The notes below the pieces were generated by a model, which was not told where the DNA came from, made no database searches, and worked only from the letters and a program-made list of their open reading frames with translations. A stretch of DNA of 6,026 nucleotides, taken from positions 1 through 6,026 of the forward strand of contig QNFK01000135.1 of the NCBI GenBank assembly GCA_003645495.1, in the 5' to 3' direction. The stretch comes from Gammaproteobacteria bacterium (lineage in GTDB: Bacteria > Pseudomonadota > Gammaproteobacteria > Steroidobacterales > Woeseiaceae). Position numbers and translations under genes: made by a program. This document shows, in pieces, positions 5,131 through 6,026 of the stretch; positions within the stretch are counted from its first letter, which is position 1, and each line of letters opens with the position of its first letter.

Positions 5131-6026
5131 ATGCGGCACGACAAATTACACGCGGATGCATCACCAATAAGCGTCAGCCAGGCCGGCCTCATTCGCTTGA
5201 GCGGCCCTGCGCGCGTTATTGCGCTGGATGTACTGCGGGTCAATTCTTTGCAGACCGGCGCCTACGTTTCGCATTTCAAAGGCCGTGGTATGGAGTTCGA
5301 CGAGTCGCGCCCATATCAGCCCGGCGATGACCCACGCAATATCGACTGGCGCGTAACAGCGCGCAGCACCGAGGCATACACCAAGCTTTTTCGCGAGGAA
5401 CGCGAGCGGCCGGTACTGATCGTGACCGATCTGCGCAGCAATATGCATTTTGCAACGCAGGGTTGTTTCAAGTCCGTTAATGCGGCTCGTGCCGCAGCGT
5501 TGCTGGCCTGGGCTGCACATCACCGCGGTGATCGATTGGGTGGCATCATATTTGGTGACACGAAGCATCGCGAGCTGCGGCCACGACTCGGGCGACAGGC
5601 CGCACTGCACTACGTGCACCAGCTCGTTAACCACGCAGACTGGAAAACGAGCACGGATCAGGTCGCTGCCGATGAGGAGCCACCGCTGACCAATGCCATG
5701 GCCGCGTTGCGCCGCGTAACACACCCGGGCAGCCTCGTTATCGTCATCAGTGATTTCACTGGCTTGTCCCGCAATGCGCAATCGTATTTGTCCGAGGTGG
5801 CGCGGCATAATGAAGTGCTCGCCGTGTTCCTGAGTGATCCGCTGGAGCGACAGCTGCCGCCCCCCGGCCGCTATCGCCTGGTCAGCCACGAAGAAGAGAT
5901 GGCCATAGATACTTATGCCCGTGGCGCAAGAAGCGATTACAAACATGTATTCGAGGAGCGCCGGCAAAAGATGGAAAAGTTTTGCCAGCGATACGGTATT
6001 CACCTGATGCCAATGTCGACTGACGA
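5131..6026 (+). CDS. DUF58 domain protein, 3' end beyond the window
   Basis: This encodes the first 298 residues of a DUF58 protein, the usual partner of MoxR; the frame is open to the right edge. The hallmark segment GRGMEFDESRPYQPGDDPRN (51-70), followed by IDWRVTARS, matches the family signature. A VWA-like core follows: strand PVLIVTD ending in D100-LRSN, where MIDAS-type VWA domains carry DxSxS, then KSVNAARAAALLAWAAHHRGDR, a second strand SLVIVISDFT (201-210) and the family-typical SDPLE (235-239). No N-terminal membrane segment is seen, so this is the soluble short type rather than the two-helix-anchored type. The ATG at 5131 has AGGA (5118-5121) nine bases upstream. In related genomes the next genes are usually DUF4381 and VWA/Bat proteins; these would lie to the right. 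Only a few C-terminal residues may be missing, but this cannot be checked here. Confidence 0.92.
   Translation, partial: MRHDKLHADASPISVSQAGLIRLSGPARVIALDVLRVNSLQTGAYVSHFKGRGMEFDESRPYQPGDDPRNIDWRVTARSTEAYTKLFREERERPVLIVTDLRSNMHFATQGCFKSVNAARAAALLAWAAHHRGDRLGGIIFGDTKHRELRPRLGRQAALHYVHQLVNHADWKTSTDQVAADEEPPLTNAMAALRRVTHPGSLVIVISDFTGLSRNAQSYLSEVARHNEVLAVFLSDPLERQLPPPGRYRLVSHEEEMAIDTYARGARSDYKHVFEERRQKMEKFCQRYGIHLMPMSTD

Noticed and set aside
5161..6003. Minus-strand open frame (280 codons) opposite the DUF58 gene
   Set aside because: The plus strand carries the unmistakable DUF58 signature over the same span; the antisense frame has no domain and no ribosome binding site I can see.

Overview
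The window looks like ordinary chromosomal DNA of a gammaproteobacterium. The evidence is a periplasmic high-potential iron-sulfur protein (HiPIP) with a Tat signal, an AspC/TyrB-type aminotransferase, a REP-type inverted repeat of the pseudomonad-like kind, and a MoxR/DUF58 operon. Base composition looks moderately GC-rich. A marine or sediment lineage is a guess. There is no phage, transposase, CRISPR, tRNA or rRNA in view.

Layout from left to right. (1) Positions 1-525, minus strand: the N-terminal 175 residues of an exported protein whose gene runs off the left edge. (2) Positions 526-894: a non-coding divergent promoter region with candidate promoters for both directions and a hairpin just upstream of the HiPIP gene. 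(3) 895-1218, plus: HiPIP, followed by a strong GC-rich terminator and a second long hairpin. (4) 1387-2571, plus: a complete class I aspartate/aromatic aminotransferase, trimmed here to a TTG start. (5) 2596-2695: a REPIN-like pair of inverted REP sequences forming 42-bp arms, between converging genes. (6) 2722-3800, minus: a two-gene unit of a cysteine-bearing lipoprotein of unknown function and a DUF192 exported protein, joined by a 4-base ATGA overlap. (7) 3801-3985: a divergent promoter region. (8) 3986-4954, plus: a complete MoxR AAA+ ATPase. (9) 4961-5077: four consecutive perfect or near-perfect hairpins. (10) 5131 to the right edge, plus: a DUF58 protein missing its C-terminal end.

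The genes form several independent units rather than one pathway. MoxR and DUF58 are the start of the widespread moxR-DUF58-(VWA/Bat) operon, thought to assist folding or maturation of envelope or metal-dependent proteins. The lipoprotein/DUF192 pair is a translationally coupled envelope unit. HiPIP is a periplasmic electron carrier with its own terminator, and the aminotransferase appears to be expressed from its own promoter.

No clearly new multi-gene system is visible. The most unusual signals are non-coding: the REPIN at 2596-2695 and the four-hairpin array that splits the moxR-DUF58 pair. Three of the seven genes (those starting at 525, 895 and 1387) are best explained with TTG starts.
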